The position numbers and the translations under genes were made by a program. Below, piece after piece: positions 7,832 to 15,576 of a stretch of 64,000 bases of DNA. This DNA comes from Aerolutibacter ruishenii. GTDB lineage: Bacteria; Pseudomonadota; Gammaproteobacteria; Xanthomonadales; Xanthomonadaceae. Below the pieces are notes generated by a model. That model was given only the letters and a program-made list of their open reading frames with translations. It was not told where the DNA came from and ran no database searches. Position 1 is the first letter of the stretch. Each line of letters starts with the position of its first letter. The stretch is from positions 248,001 to 312,000 of the forward strand of contig NZ_VLKP01000002.1 of assembly GCF_007830115.1 (NCBI RefSeq). The letters run 5' to 3'.

Positions 7832-8179
7832 TCACGAGGCCTTCAGATCGGCATGGGTGATCCAAGCCTGCACGGCCTCGCGAGTTGACTGGGTGATCTC
7901 GAACTGGACCGGTCGTCCGGTCTTCTGCTGCATCACCATGGCGCGGGACGCCATCTGACCGCCGTGTGAGACATCGGATACTCGGAGCTTCACCAAGTCG
8001 CAGGCGCGTAGCTTGGAATCGATCGCCAGGTTGAAGAGGGCGAGGTCACGAACCTTGTGGCCGAGCTGAAGGCGAATGCGAATAGCCCAGATGTCTTTCA
8101 GCTTGAGCGGGGCCTTCTGCCCGATTAGCTTGCCCTTGTTCCAGGGCTCGTGGTGCTGAGATGTGTGAAGAATGGCCAT
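7832..8179 (-). pseudogene. Tyrosine recombinase/integrase, truncated by the IS
   Basis: The ATG at 8179-8177 has AGGAG seven bases upstream. The 115 codons include PWNKGKLIGQKAPLK, the IRIRLQLGHKVRDLALFNLAID block and the SKLRACDLVKLRVSDV segment with the first catalytic Arg of a tyrosine recombinase. Proteins of this family that I remember run to about 200 residues, with the His-x-x-Arg and Tyr in the C-terminal half. That half is missing, and the stop TGA is supplied by the terminal TCA of the IS right end (7832-7834). The missing half is not found beyond the left IS end either. Confidence 0.8.
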
Positions 8180-8261
8180 GACCAACTCCTGATGAAGGGT
8201 TGGTCAGGCTTCTCCTGGGCTCAGAAAAAAGGCGTGATGCGACCCTGAGCAGACATCGAAC

Positions 8262-8447
8262 TTAACCAATTTCGTTGCTCAGGCGTGCAACGCTGTCTAT
8301 GAGCGCGAACGCGGGTGATTGCAGACGCCGACTGCCGCCGAACTTCTCCACGTGGGCATGACGGCACCAGTTGTGGATCAGGCGTTTGGCGTCATGGTTG
8401 CGCTCGCCATGCCGAATCGTGCGCTCGATATCCCGATCCCGACTCAC
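8262..8447 (-). CDS. Small protein, 61 residues, possible truncated conserved gene
   Basis: The GTG at 8447-8445 sits seven bases after AGGAG. The first 40 residues look conserved and functional, with the segments RDIERTIRHGERNHDAKR and NWCRHAHVEKFGG. The last 20 residues (from SRRLQSP) look unrelated, as if the original C-terminus had been lost. It is transcribed divergently from the SIR2 gene 206 bp away and in the same direction as the integrase fragment. I recall similar sequences in mobile islands but cannot name the family. Confidence 0.4.
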   Translation of the reverse strand: MSRDRDIERTIRHGERNHDAKRLIHNWCRHAHVEKFGGSRRLQSPAFALIDSVARLSNEIG

Positions 8448-8653
8448 CAACTCGCTCCTGTCACGATTGTCTGTCTCCCCAGCAGAGTCTACCCGTCGCC
8501 TGCCCGGAGCATGCCTAGGCCCTCTTGGCCCTGCCACCACGTTCCATACTTTTGCGTCGCACGCACTTTACCTCCTCGAACCCAGTGTGATTCTTCCTGG
8601 CATAGACTGGACAGGGGTTCTGCCCGGAACCCGCTAGTCATAGAGAGAGAAGC

Positions 8654-11600
8654 ATGCCGCGACTGGGAAACCTCGATTTCGACGATCGGATCCTTGATGC
8701 CATCAAGAACAGCCAGCTCGTCGTCTTCGCGGGCGCTGGCGTCTCGATGGGGCCGCCGTCGAATCTGGACAACTTCTGGAAGCTCGCCGAGAAGATCGCC
8801 CGCAACACCGGACTGACGCCAGTACTTCCGGTCGACCGGTTCCTTGGCGTGCTGCAGCATCGGGGAGTCGCCGTTCACCAGCGCGCCGTGGAATTGCTCT
8901 CGCCGGAAGGCAGTGCTCCCAATGACCTGCACCGCGATCTCATCCGCCTGTTCGGTGCTGCGGATCGCATCAAGTTGGTCACCACGAACTTCGACCTCCA
9001 CTTCGAGACGGCGGCGCAGGAAGTATTTGGCAGCTCGCCCGAGGTCTACCGAGCGCCCGCGCTTCCCTTGGGTTACAGGTTCCACGGCATCGTGCATGTG
9101 CACGGCGCCCTGCCGCACGCGTCGAGCGTTGTACTCACCGATGCAGATTTTGGCCGGGCGTACCTGACGGAGGGATGGGCACGCCGTTTCCTGCTGGACG
9201 TCTTTCGCACTCATACCGTCCTGTTTGTAGGTTATAGCCACGACGATGTCGTCATGAACTACCTGGCTAGGGCGCTGCCGGCCGACGGTTCGGCAGGCCG
9301 ATACGCAATAACAGAAACTGACGGGAACTGGAACCTTCTCGGAATCCAACCCATTCGGTTCGTCAAGGGCGAAGGCGCTGAGGCATTTCGACAGCTCTAC
9401 CAGAGCGTGGCGAAGCTTGCCGAACGGGGCGCACGTGGGACGCTTGACTGGCAGTCACGGATGCTGGAGCTGGTCGGACGAGCGCCCCCAGTAGACCCCG
9501 AGTTGGTTGGTGAGATCGAGGAAGCGCTGAGAGACGTTTCGACTTGCCGCTTGTTCACTGACGTGGCCCGCGATGTCTCATGGCCTAAGTGGCTGAACGG
9601 AAGGAAGCACTTGGAGGCGTTGTTCCGGCCTGGCGAGCTTCGCGAGCGCGAAGCCCAGCTGGCGTTCTGGCTCGCTAAACATTATGCGATCGAGCACTTT
9701 GACGAATGCTTCGATCTCATCGCGGGACACGGCCTCCAGCTCAATACCGTGCTATGGCATGCCGTGGGTCGAGAGCTTGGACTGGAGAACGACAAGCCAA
9801 TCGAAGCCGCCACGCTGCGACGGTGGATCCATCTGCTGCTTGAGAGCGTGCCAGAAAGAGCAGATCGCCACGTGTTCATGTGGCTTTCGGAACGTTGTGA
9901 GGCACTTGGCCTGGCTGACGACGCTCTGTCACTCTTCTTGCAGATGTGCGTCCACAAGTTTGAGCTCAAGCGCGGCTACGGCTGGCGAGAAAGCGAGGAC
10001 GACGAAGAGCGCTCGCGGCTGACGGCCGAATGCTCGCTCCAAACCGACCACTGGTCACTGAACGAAGTATACGAGAATCAGATACAGCCCCATCTCGCCG
10101 AGCTGGCCGAGCCTTTGCTGTCTGGGCTGATCCATCGATTCGAGCGCATGCACGCGGACTTGACCGCGTGGTCGGGTGCGCGGGACGAGTGGGACTCGAT
10201 GAGCTACCGACGATCCGCGATCGAGCCTCATGAGCAGGATCGCTACACCGAGGCGTCGGATGTGCTCATCGATGCCGCGCGTGATGCCATGGAGTGGCTC
10301 GGGGCAAACCACCCCGCGCGACTCGACGCGCGGATCGAGTACCTGTCGAGCTCGAGGATTCCCTTGCTTCGTCGATTGGCGGTGCACGCAGAGGCTTCGC
10401 ACCCTGGCAAATCGCCGGACGAACGGCTCGCGTGGGTTCTGGCGCATGTTGGCCTTGATTCGATTGCCGAGCACCATGAGGTGCATCGCTTGGCGGCGCT
10501 CAATTATCCCGACGCTACGGACGCCGCGCGTCAGGCATTTATTAACGCCATTGTGGCCACCGCCTTTGAGGACGCAGACAACCGGTCGGTCGACGCACGC
10601 GCCCAGCGCTTCCAGTTCGATTGGTTTTCGTGGTTGTTGGTGGCGAAGCCAGACTGTGCGCTTGCAGGGGCCTTTCTGGCACCCATTCGTGCGCGTTTTC
10701 CGCAGTGGGTCGCCTCTGAGTATCCCGACCTCACGCACTGGATGGGCTCGGCGGGGTGGGTCGGATCAAAGAGTCCTTGGTCCACCGAACAATTGGTCGC
10801 GCAGCCACCGAATGAGCAGCTTGACGCTCTCTTGGAGTTCAGAGGCACCGACTTCGACGGTCCCAGTCGGGAGGGACTGCTGTCGGCCGTGCGGGATGCG
10901 GCCAAGTCAGTCCCGGACTGGGGCTTCGAGTTGGTCGCCGAACTGGAGCAGCGGGCGCTGTGGTCATCCGACTTGTGGTCGGCGACGCTGCGGGGATTCC
11001 AGGACGCAGACCTTGATAGCACACAATGGCACCGCTTGCTCGAGGCGGTCGCCCGCAATGATTTGCATACCGAACATGCCCGGGACATCGCTGATGTCCT
11101 GCTACGACTTGTCAAGGATGGTGGCAAGCCGTTCGCGTCCGAGTTGCTGGCCATCGCGAACCGGATCGCGGATCACCTGTGGGCCGCGCTGGCCCCCGAC
11201 GACGATGCCGACTTCGACAACAACTGGCTGACGCGGGCCATCAACCGGCCGGGTGGTGTGCTGGTCGAGTACTGGCTCGCCGCGCTCTCGCTCACGCTCA
11301 AGGGCGAGGAGGGCGCGGATTGGGCGATGCCTGCCTATTACCGCGAACGATTTACCCAAGCGATCCACGATCGGTCGTCGAAAGGAGCGCATGCGCGTTC
11401 CCTGTTGGCGAGCCAAGCCGCCTTCCTGTTTCGGCTCGACGAAGCGTGGGTGCGGGAGCACTTGATACCCCTGTTTCAGGACGCGGATTCGCGGATATTC
11501 GCGCAAGCGTGGCATGGCTTTCTCGCGTGGGGACGACTGTATCCGCCGCTGGTTGAGGCGTTATTGCCAGCTTTCCTGACGGCCGTGGCACGAGCTCCCG

Positions 11601-12163
11601 CGGATCTGCCGGAACATCGCGCGCGACTGATCGAGTTCTACGCGGCCTTGTGTGTCTTCCACGTCGCCGATCCCCTGCAGCAGCTTCTCCCCAACCTCTT
11701 CCAGTACGGCGCGGAGGAGGATCGAACCACGTTTGCATCGCAGATCGAGCACATGCTGCGGCAACTGGACCCGCCGGGCATCGACAAGGTCTGGAACGGT
11801 TGGCTCTCCCGGTACTGGCAGGATCGACTCCATGGTGTGCTCGCGCCGCTTGCCCCGGCGGAATGCCGGGAAATGGTCGAGTGGCTTCCCCGTCTTGGCG
11901 CGAACTTTCCCGCGGGGGTGGAACTGGCGACCCGCATGCCGGCGCTGGCCGCGGAACATAGTCATGTCCTGTTCGAGCTGCGCACCAGTGATCTGGTCAC
12001 ACGTTTCCAGGAGGCGACGGCTCAGCTGTTGATCTATCTGTCCAACGGCGTTGCGGGGCACGAACTGGCTTACCTCACTGAAGTGGCTGCGCGACTCGAC
12101 GCACTGCCGGAGCCCGTTCGACTCCGTCTCCAAGAGGCATTGGTACGAGCAGGTGCTCGTTGA
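8654..12163 (+). CDS. SIR2-DUF4020 anti-phage protein (defence-associated sirtuin type)
   Basis: The protein has 1169 residues. The N-terminal SIR2-like NADase domain shows GAGVS at 27-31, TTNFD at 110-114, the catalytic-type His in HVHGALP (150) and FVGYSHDD at 191-198. A long helical C-terminal part follows, ending in a DUF4020-like region (WLSRYWQDRLHG, EMVEWLPRL, DLVTRFQEA, LLIYLSNG). Proteins with this layout (the DSR group) deplete NAD+ when they sense phage components and abort infection. It starts at ATG 8654 after a GAGAGAGAAG purine run. It is a single-gene unit flanked by divergent and convergent genes. Key residues are intact, so function is likely; the trigger is unknown. Confidence 0.8.
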   Translation: MPRLGNLDFDDRILDAIKNSQLVVFAGAGVSMGPPSNLDNFWKLAEKIARNTGLTPVLPVDRFLGVLQHRGVAVHQRAVELLSPEGSAPNDLHRDLIRLFGAADRIKLVTTNFDLHFETAAQEVFGSSPEVYRAPALPLGYRFHGIVHVHGALPHASSVVLTDADFGRAYLTEGWARRFLLDVFRTHTVLFVGYSHDDVVMNYLARALPADGSAGRYAITETDGNWNLLGIQPIRFVKGEGAEAFRQLYQSVAKLAERGARGTLDWQSRMLELVGRAPPVDPELVGEIEEALRDVSTCRLFTDVARDVSWPKWLNGRKHLEALFRPGELREREAQLAFWLAKHYAIEHFDECFDLIAGHGLQLNTVLWHAVGRELGLENDKPIEAATLRRWIHLLLESVPERADRHVFMWLSERCEALGLADDALSLFLQMCVHKFELKRGYGWRESEDDEERSRLTAECSLQTDHWSLNEVYENQIQPHLAELAEPLLSGLIHRFERMHADLTAWSGARDEWDSMSYRRSAIEPHEQDRYTEASDVLIDAARDAMEWLGANHPARLDARIEYLSSSRIPLLRRLAVHAEASHPGKSPDERLAWVLAHVGLDSIAEHHEVHRLAALNYPDATDAARQAFINAIVATAFEDADNRSVDARAQRFQFDWFSWLLVAKPDCALAGAFLAPIRARFPQWVASEYPDLTHWMGSAGWVGSKSPWSTEQLVAQPPNEQLDALLEFRGTDFDGPSREGLLSAVRDAAKSVPDWGFELVAELEQRALWSSDLWSATLRGFQDADLDSTQWHRLLEAVARNDLHTEHARDIADVLLRLVKDGGKPFASELLAIANRIADHLWAALAPDDDADFDNNWLTRAINRPGGVLVEYWLAALSLTLKGEEGADWAMPAYYRERFTQAIHDRSSKGAHARSLLASQAAFLFRLDEAWVREHLIPLFQDADSRIFAQAWHGFLAWGRLYPPLVEALLPAFLTAVARAPADLPEHRARLIEFYAALCVFHVADPLQQLLPNLFQYGAEEDRTTFASQIEHMLRQLDPPGIDKVWNGWLSRYWQDRLHGVLAPLAPAECREMVEWLPRLGANFPAGVELATRMPALAAEHSHVLFELRTSDLVTRFQEATAQLLIYLSNGVAGHELAYLTEVAARLDALPEPVRLRLQEALVRAGAR

Positions 12164-12307
12164 GTCCCTAGTTCGTGCAGATGACCGGTTCTGGCCGATA
12201 GCGGACATGGTCCACTGCAATGAAGCGGTCAGCCCGGCGGTACCAGCGATCAGCCCGATGGGTACCTGCAATTAGGGGCGCTGACCGGCAGAGCCGGCGC
12301 AATTGCG

Positions 12308-12808
12308 CTAGACCTTTATACGGGTCGCAATTCCGGTAGCCTGCAGCATCGCACCAATCTTGAGTAGACCCGAGCGCTCGTGCTTGGGCGGCAGATAGAG
12401 CGCGTCAGGCGGCATGACCAGACCCTTCTCCCGGCCGGCTGCGAGGCACAGGAAGCCTTCTTCCCATCGGTCGCGATCGTGCCAACGAAGGAAGGCCTCG
12501 GCATGACGCTCTACGAGGGCGTCCACGTCCGGCGAGCGGAACATTGCCTCGGCCGCCATGCCAGCTACATGGTCGTATGCGTTCCAGACGAGCTCGGTGA
12601 GCCGGTCGCCCTCGAATGCGGCGTGAAAGCGCTCCCCGATGAAAGCACCGCCGCCCTCGTATCCCGCGAAGAAGCCGGCGATTCGAGCCGGTGCATATTC
12701 GGTCCAGGAGAAAAACCAGCGACAGCGGAAGGGTGGCGTAAGCGTGGAACCACGGTCTTCCCACTTGCCGGCGATTACGTCCCTCCTACGAAATGGGCTC
12801 GGTGCCAT
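12308..12808 (-). CDS. Uncharacterised protein, third gene of the OGG-like operon
   Basis: This 166-residue soluble protein is rich in Trp and acidic residues, with segments such as EYAPARIAGFFAGYEGGG and VDALVERHAEAFLRWHDRDRW. No family is recognised. Its ATG (12808-12806) overlaps the TGA of the preceding gene by one base (TGATG), so it is translationally coupled and has no strong ribosome site of its own. Context suggests it works with the OGG-fold protein. It converges with the SIR2 gene, 144 bp away. Confidence 0.5.
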   Translation of the reverse strand: MAPSPFRRRDVIAGKWEDRGSTLTPPFRCRWFFSWTEYAPARIAGFFAGYEGGGAFIGERFHAAFEGDRLTELVWNAYDHVAGMAAEAMFRSPDVDALVERHAEAFLRWHDRDRWEEGFLCLAAGREKGLVMPPDALYLPPKHERSGLLKIGAMLQATGIATRIKV

Positions 12809-13596
12809 CAGCGGGATCGGACCAGCTGGCGGGCCAAGCCAAACAGCCCGGCCTCGATCGCGGCGACCGTGAGGTCGGGGAAGTGCTCGAACTGCAGCCG
12901 GCGTAGGTCGTGGATGAAGAGGTCATAGCCCGTGGGCGAACGGGCGTACCCGAGGCCCTGCTCGACGATGTCGTCGAGCACCGCGTAACGGTCCGGACGC
13001 AGGTGCCGAAGGTGCTTGCTGGCGAACGAGACGCCGAATCCTCCTAGCGCGAGGCCGCCGGCGATCGCGCGCGAGGGCGTCGGAGCGTCCAAGGCCTCGG
13101 AGAACCACCCCGCGAGCAGGGCGCCCAATTTCGAACCATGGCGGCTCTTGAGCTTGCCCCACACACGCTCACCATCTCCCCACTCGCACACTGCCTTGGA
13201 GAACTCCCAGGCCGTGTTGGCGTCGCCTGACGCCAGGCGGTGTGCTCGTTCAGCGAGATTGATCGTTGTCGGATCGTCCTCGACGGCCGCTGACGCGCTA
13301 AGTAGCGCGCGGCGGGTGAATCTGAGCGTTGGCAGCTCGTACACCGTGCTCGGGGACTCCTCGTCATGCACCGTAACGAAGAGCCCGTCCGCGAGTGCAA
13401 ATGGCACTCCATGGTCGGTATCCCACCGGAGCGCGTAGCGCGAGTCGGGCAGGCGAACGTCAACCCGATCGCGGGATTTGAACGGGCCGAAGTCAAAGCT
13501 CGGCCGATCGTTCTTCAGGACCTTGCGGAGCGTGCCGCCGTGGATCCACGCACCGTTGAAGTCGTGTGCGAGAGGCGCACCTCGATCAAGCGTCAT
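12808..13596 (-). CDS. OGG-like (HhH-GPD-type) DNA glycosylase fold protein
   Basis: The ATG at 13596 is chosen because AGGAG lies eight bases upstream; an in-frame GTG at 13605 would touch the ribosome site. Of 262 residues, about 130-235 resemble an 8-oxoguanine glycosylase fold: a helix with FSKAVCEWG, then GVSFASKHLRHLRPDRYAVL followed by two Asp. Lys194 and Asp208 would be the counterparts of the OGG catalytic Lys and Asp. Proteins called 'OGG fold' occur in defence-gene neighbourhoods and may act on modified phage DNA. The first 110 residues (beta-rich, with a RYALRWDTDHG segment) are unassigned. It is the middle gene of a three-gene operon. Confidence 0.5.
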   Translation of the reverse strand: MTLDRGAPLAHDFNGAWIHGGTLRKVLKNDRPSFDFGPFKSRDRVDVRLPDSRYALRWDTDHGVPFALADGLFVTVHDEESPSTVYELPTLRFTRRALLSASAAVEDDPTTINLAERAHRLASGDANTAWEFSKAVCEWGDGERVWGKLKSRHGSKLGALLAGWFSEALDAPTPSRAIAGGLALGGFGVSFASKHLRHLRPDRYAVLDDIVEQGLGYARSPTGYDLFIHDLRRLQFEHFPDLTVAAIEAGLFGLARQLVRSR

Positions 13597-13601
13597 GCTA
13601 C

Positions 13602-14066
13602 TCACTCCTGGAACTGCGCCAATCTCTGCCGGGCTCGCTCTACTGCCTCGATCGAGAACGCCTGCGGGTGTCTCGCGACGACGGCCTCGTAAGCGAAGTT
13701 GTGCAGGCCCGCGTCCCTGAGATTCTTGAAGCCGGCGGCGCCGTCAGGTCGGTTGACGAAACCCTCGAACGCAGCAATCAACCCTTTGTTGTCGACCGCC
13801 TGGCGTGTGCGTCCAGCCCGCAGTCGCCGGCCGTGCGTCATGAAGAGGATCTCCTCGTAGGCGTAGATCGCCTGTACACAGTCGCGCTTCACGTCGTTGG
13901 TCGGAGGTGGCAGGTGCGATGCCGTCCGCAGATTGACCTTGTGCTGCAAGGCCTGAGGTACGAGGTCCGGACGCCCCTTTGCGGTTGCGTTGGTTATCAA
14001 CCGATCGCAGTCCTCCGGCGTTTTGCATCGGAGCACCAAGTCGTCGAGCGGTGTCGGTTCCGCCAT
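13602..14066 (-). CDS. Uncharacterised protein, first gene of the OGG-like operon
   Basis: This 154-residue protein starts at the ATG of 14066-14064 behind GGAAGGA. The C-terminal two thirds have a regular helical pattern: YAYEEILFMTHGRRLRAGRT, then GLIAAFEGFVNRP, LRDAGLHNFAYEAVVARHP and a closing RARQRL helix. The pattern looks conserved and I believe related sequences occur in other bacterial islands, but no function is known to me. It ends five bases before the next gene's ATG and is therefore the operon leader. Its upstream gap (14067-14338) has no recognisable operator. Confidence 0.5.
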   Translation of the reverse strand: MAEPTPLDDLVLRCKTPEDCDRLITNATAKGRPDLVPQALQHKVNLRTASHLPPPTNDVKRDCVQAIYAYEEILFMTHGRRLRAGRTRQAVDNKGLIAAFEGFVNRPDGAAGFKNLRDAGLHNFAYEAVVARHPQAFSIEAVERARQRLAQFQE

Positions 14067-14338
14067 GCGTCCTTCCCCTGTTTGTCCGTCTTTCGGCGTC
14101 GCCCGACGCGGTCGCTACATTGCTGGAGCTTGCGCGCGTTCGCCGTAGCCTCATCGCCGCACTAGCATAGCTAGACCTGCAGCGCCTGCTCGGCCTGGAG
14201 GTGCTTATTCGCCAGTCGGCGAGGTCGGCCCACCACATTGTGCCAGCTCTGCAGCGTCCCCGTTTTGGAACTCACGGGCCGGCGTCTGCTACTGACAGAG
14301 AGTAGCCCTCGATCGAGGCCAAGCCCGTTCATCGATGA

Positions 14339-15205
14339 TCAAGTAGAGAAAAGGCCCACGCGATCAGGATCCGGAAGCCGATCGCGTGCCTTCTGATCGG
14401 GCGACATCGACCTATAGCGACTAAGAAGTCTCTCCGTTTCGAAAGGATCCAGCGTCGCGATCCCATCCACAAACTCCCGGAGCATGAAGTCTGCTACGGA
14501 GTCCGGAAGATCGTGCTGCAGTGGGTTCATGAACGCCATCCCGCGGCAGGCTGCCAACACGCCTCGTGCATGGTTGCCAACAAAGTCCCAAGTTTGGGGC
14601 TTCAGGGAAATTGCCCGCCCCTGATACTTGAAGCCGCGAAAGAAGTGGCTATCCGCATAGTCCCAAATCCGCTCAGCCGCGGTACGCCTGTACGGGCATG
14701 CAGAGAGCATCAACAGACACCGGGCTAGACGCATAGCCAAGTGTGCGGCCAGCTCGGGCTGCTCCCGGCCCCGCGCACAGCGGAACGCTACGAGGTGCAC
14801 GGCTATCCGGTCCAGCGCGCCGCCCTCCAGGGCAATAGCGCCCGCCGCCAGTTCCCCTAGTAGTTGCAGTTCCTGGGTGGTTGCTCGGCTCTTGCCGGTC
14901 AGCACGAATAGCTGCGTGCTCAGCCAGCCCGTGGTCCGATCAAGGTCCAGGCATTCCCAAACCCGCGAGTTCCAGACCTCTACCGCCCGGGGAAACTCCG
15001 CCAGGAGCCTCTCCAGCATTCTCTCGCCGGGACGCGCCCGCCCGGACAAATAAACCTCTCGCCGGTCGAGGCGCAGCGACAACCAAGCGTCCTTTAGCCC
15101 TGAACGCGGTCCCGCGCGAAGTGAGTGGCGCTCGGACGCTTCCGAGACAGCCGCAAAGAATGCGGCTCGGCGCATGACTGCCACAGCGGTAGGGGCGGTC
15201 TTCAA
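14339..15205 (-). CDS. Unknown helical protein divergent from tnsAB
   Basis: There are 288 residues if translation starts at TTG 15205, which has GAGGG just upstream; an ATG at 15175 would give 278. The protein is mostly alpha-helical and Arg/Leu-rich, with segments such as LERLLAEFPRAVEVWNSRVW, AERIWDYADSHFFRGFKYQG and VLAACRGMAFMNPLQHDLPD. No domain is recognised. It lies head-to-head with tnsAB across a 371-bp region containing nested inverted repeats, so the two may share regulation. It could be cargo, a regulator or a transposition accessory factor. Confidence 0.5.
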   Translation of the reverse strand: MKTAPTAVAVMRRAAFFAAVSEASERHSLRAGPRSGLKDAWLSLRLDRREVYLSGRARPGERMLERLLAEFPRAVEVWNSRVWECLDLDRTTGWLSTQLFVLTGKSRATTQELQLLGELAAGAIALEGGALDRIAVHLVAFRCARGREQPELAAHLAMRLARCLLMLSACPYRRTAAERIWDYADSHFFRGFKYQGRAISLKPQTWDFVGNHARGVLAACRGMAFMNPLQHDLPDSVADFMLREFVDGIATLDPFETERLLSRYRSMSPDQKARDRLPDPDRVGLFST

Positions 15206-15211
15206 AGGCCC

Positions 15212-15270
15212 TCTTGTAAATTCCCTGATGAATAGGGGGTGCGTTCTAATAAGAACAATAACTTACAAGA
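15212..15270. promoter_or_regulatory. Nested inverted repeats between divergent genes
   Basis: TCTTGTAA (15212-15219) and TTACAAGA (15263-15270) are exact reverse complements. Between them lies the palindrome GTTCTAATAAGAAC (15243-15256). The block is AT-rich and lies between two divergent genes, the usual place for an operator controlling both. The regulator is unknown. Confidence 0.4.
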
Positions 15271-15410
15271 TATTCAGTGACAAAAAATGGTCTAGCGGTC
15301 AAGCCGCACACGCCCTAGCATGGAAGTCCACGAAACGACCGGTAGCCCCATCGCCCAATAGCCACAACGCCGTCTCGCCACACCGAACCGCTCTGCGGAA
15401 ACGGATAAAG

Positions 15411-15445
15411 GAAAGGCCCAAGGGATTGCGCCCCTCAGGCCTTTC
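15411..15445. other. Inverted repeat in the tnsAB leader region
   Basis: GAAAGGCC (15411-15418) and GGCCTTTC (15438-15445) form a perfect 8-bp stem with a 19-nt loop. No T-run follows, so a terminator is not supported. It may be a leader structure or an old element end. The rest of 15271-15576 contains no supported gene. Confidence 0.35.
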
Positions 15446-15576
15446 GCTGATTTGCCGACTTGACCCGTCTGCCAACTCAGCATCCGCCGCCCGGACATCC
15501 ATGTCAATAGCCCGGCTTTGGGAGGGGGAGGTATTGCCCCGCTGCCAGCCCGGCTTGAACAAGGCTGAGTTGCCTC

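Larger units (their letters stand above)
6603..7834 (+). mobile_element. IS3-family insertion sequence, 1232 bp (IS407-like group)
   Basis: The ends are TGACCTGCCCCC at 6603-6614 and GGGGGCAGGTCA at 7823-7834, a perfect 12-bp inverted repeat. Inside are overlapping orfA and orfB in the IS3 arrangement. Four-base flanks differ (GGGG at 6599-6602, CGAG at 7835-7838), so no target duplication remains. The right end cuts an integrase gene whose other half is absent from the left side, which points to a deletion next to the element after insertion. Confidence 0.9.

Noticed and set aside
15206-15576. A transposon end next to tnsAB, as in canonical Tn7
   Set aside because: No TG-started sequence with the ACAACC repeat pattern was found here; only other inverted repeats. 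A diverged end cannot be fully excluded.
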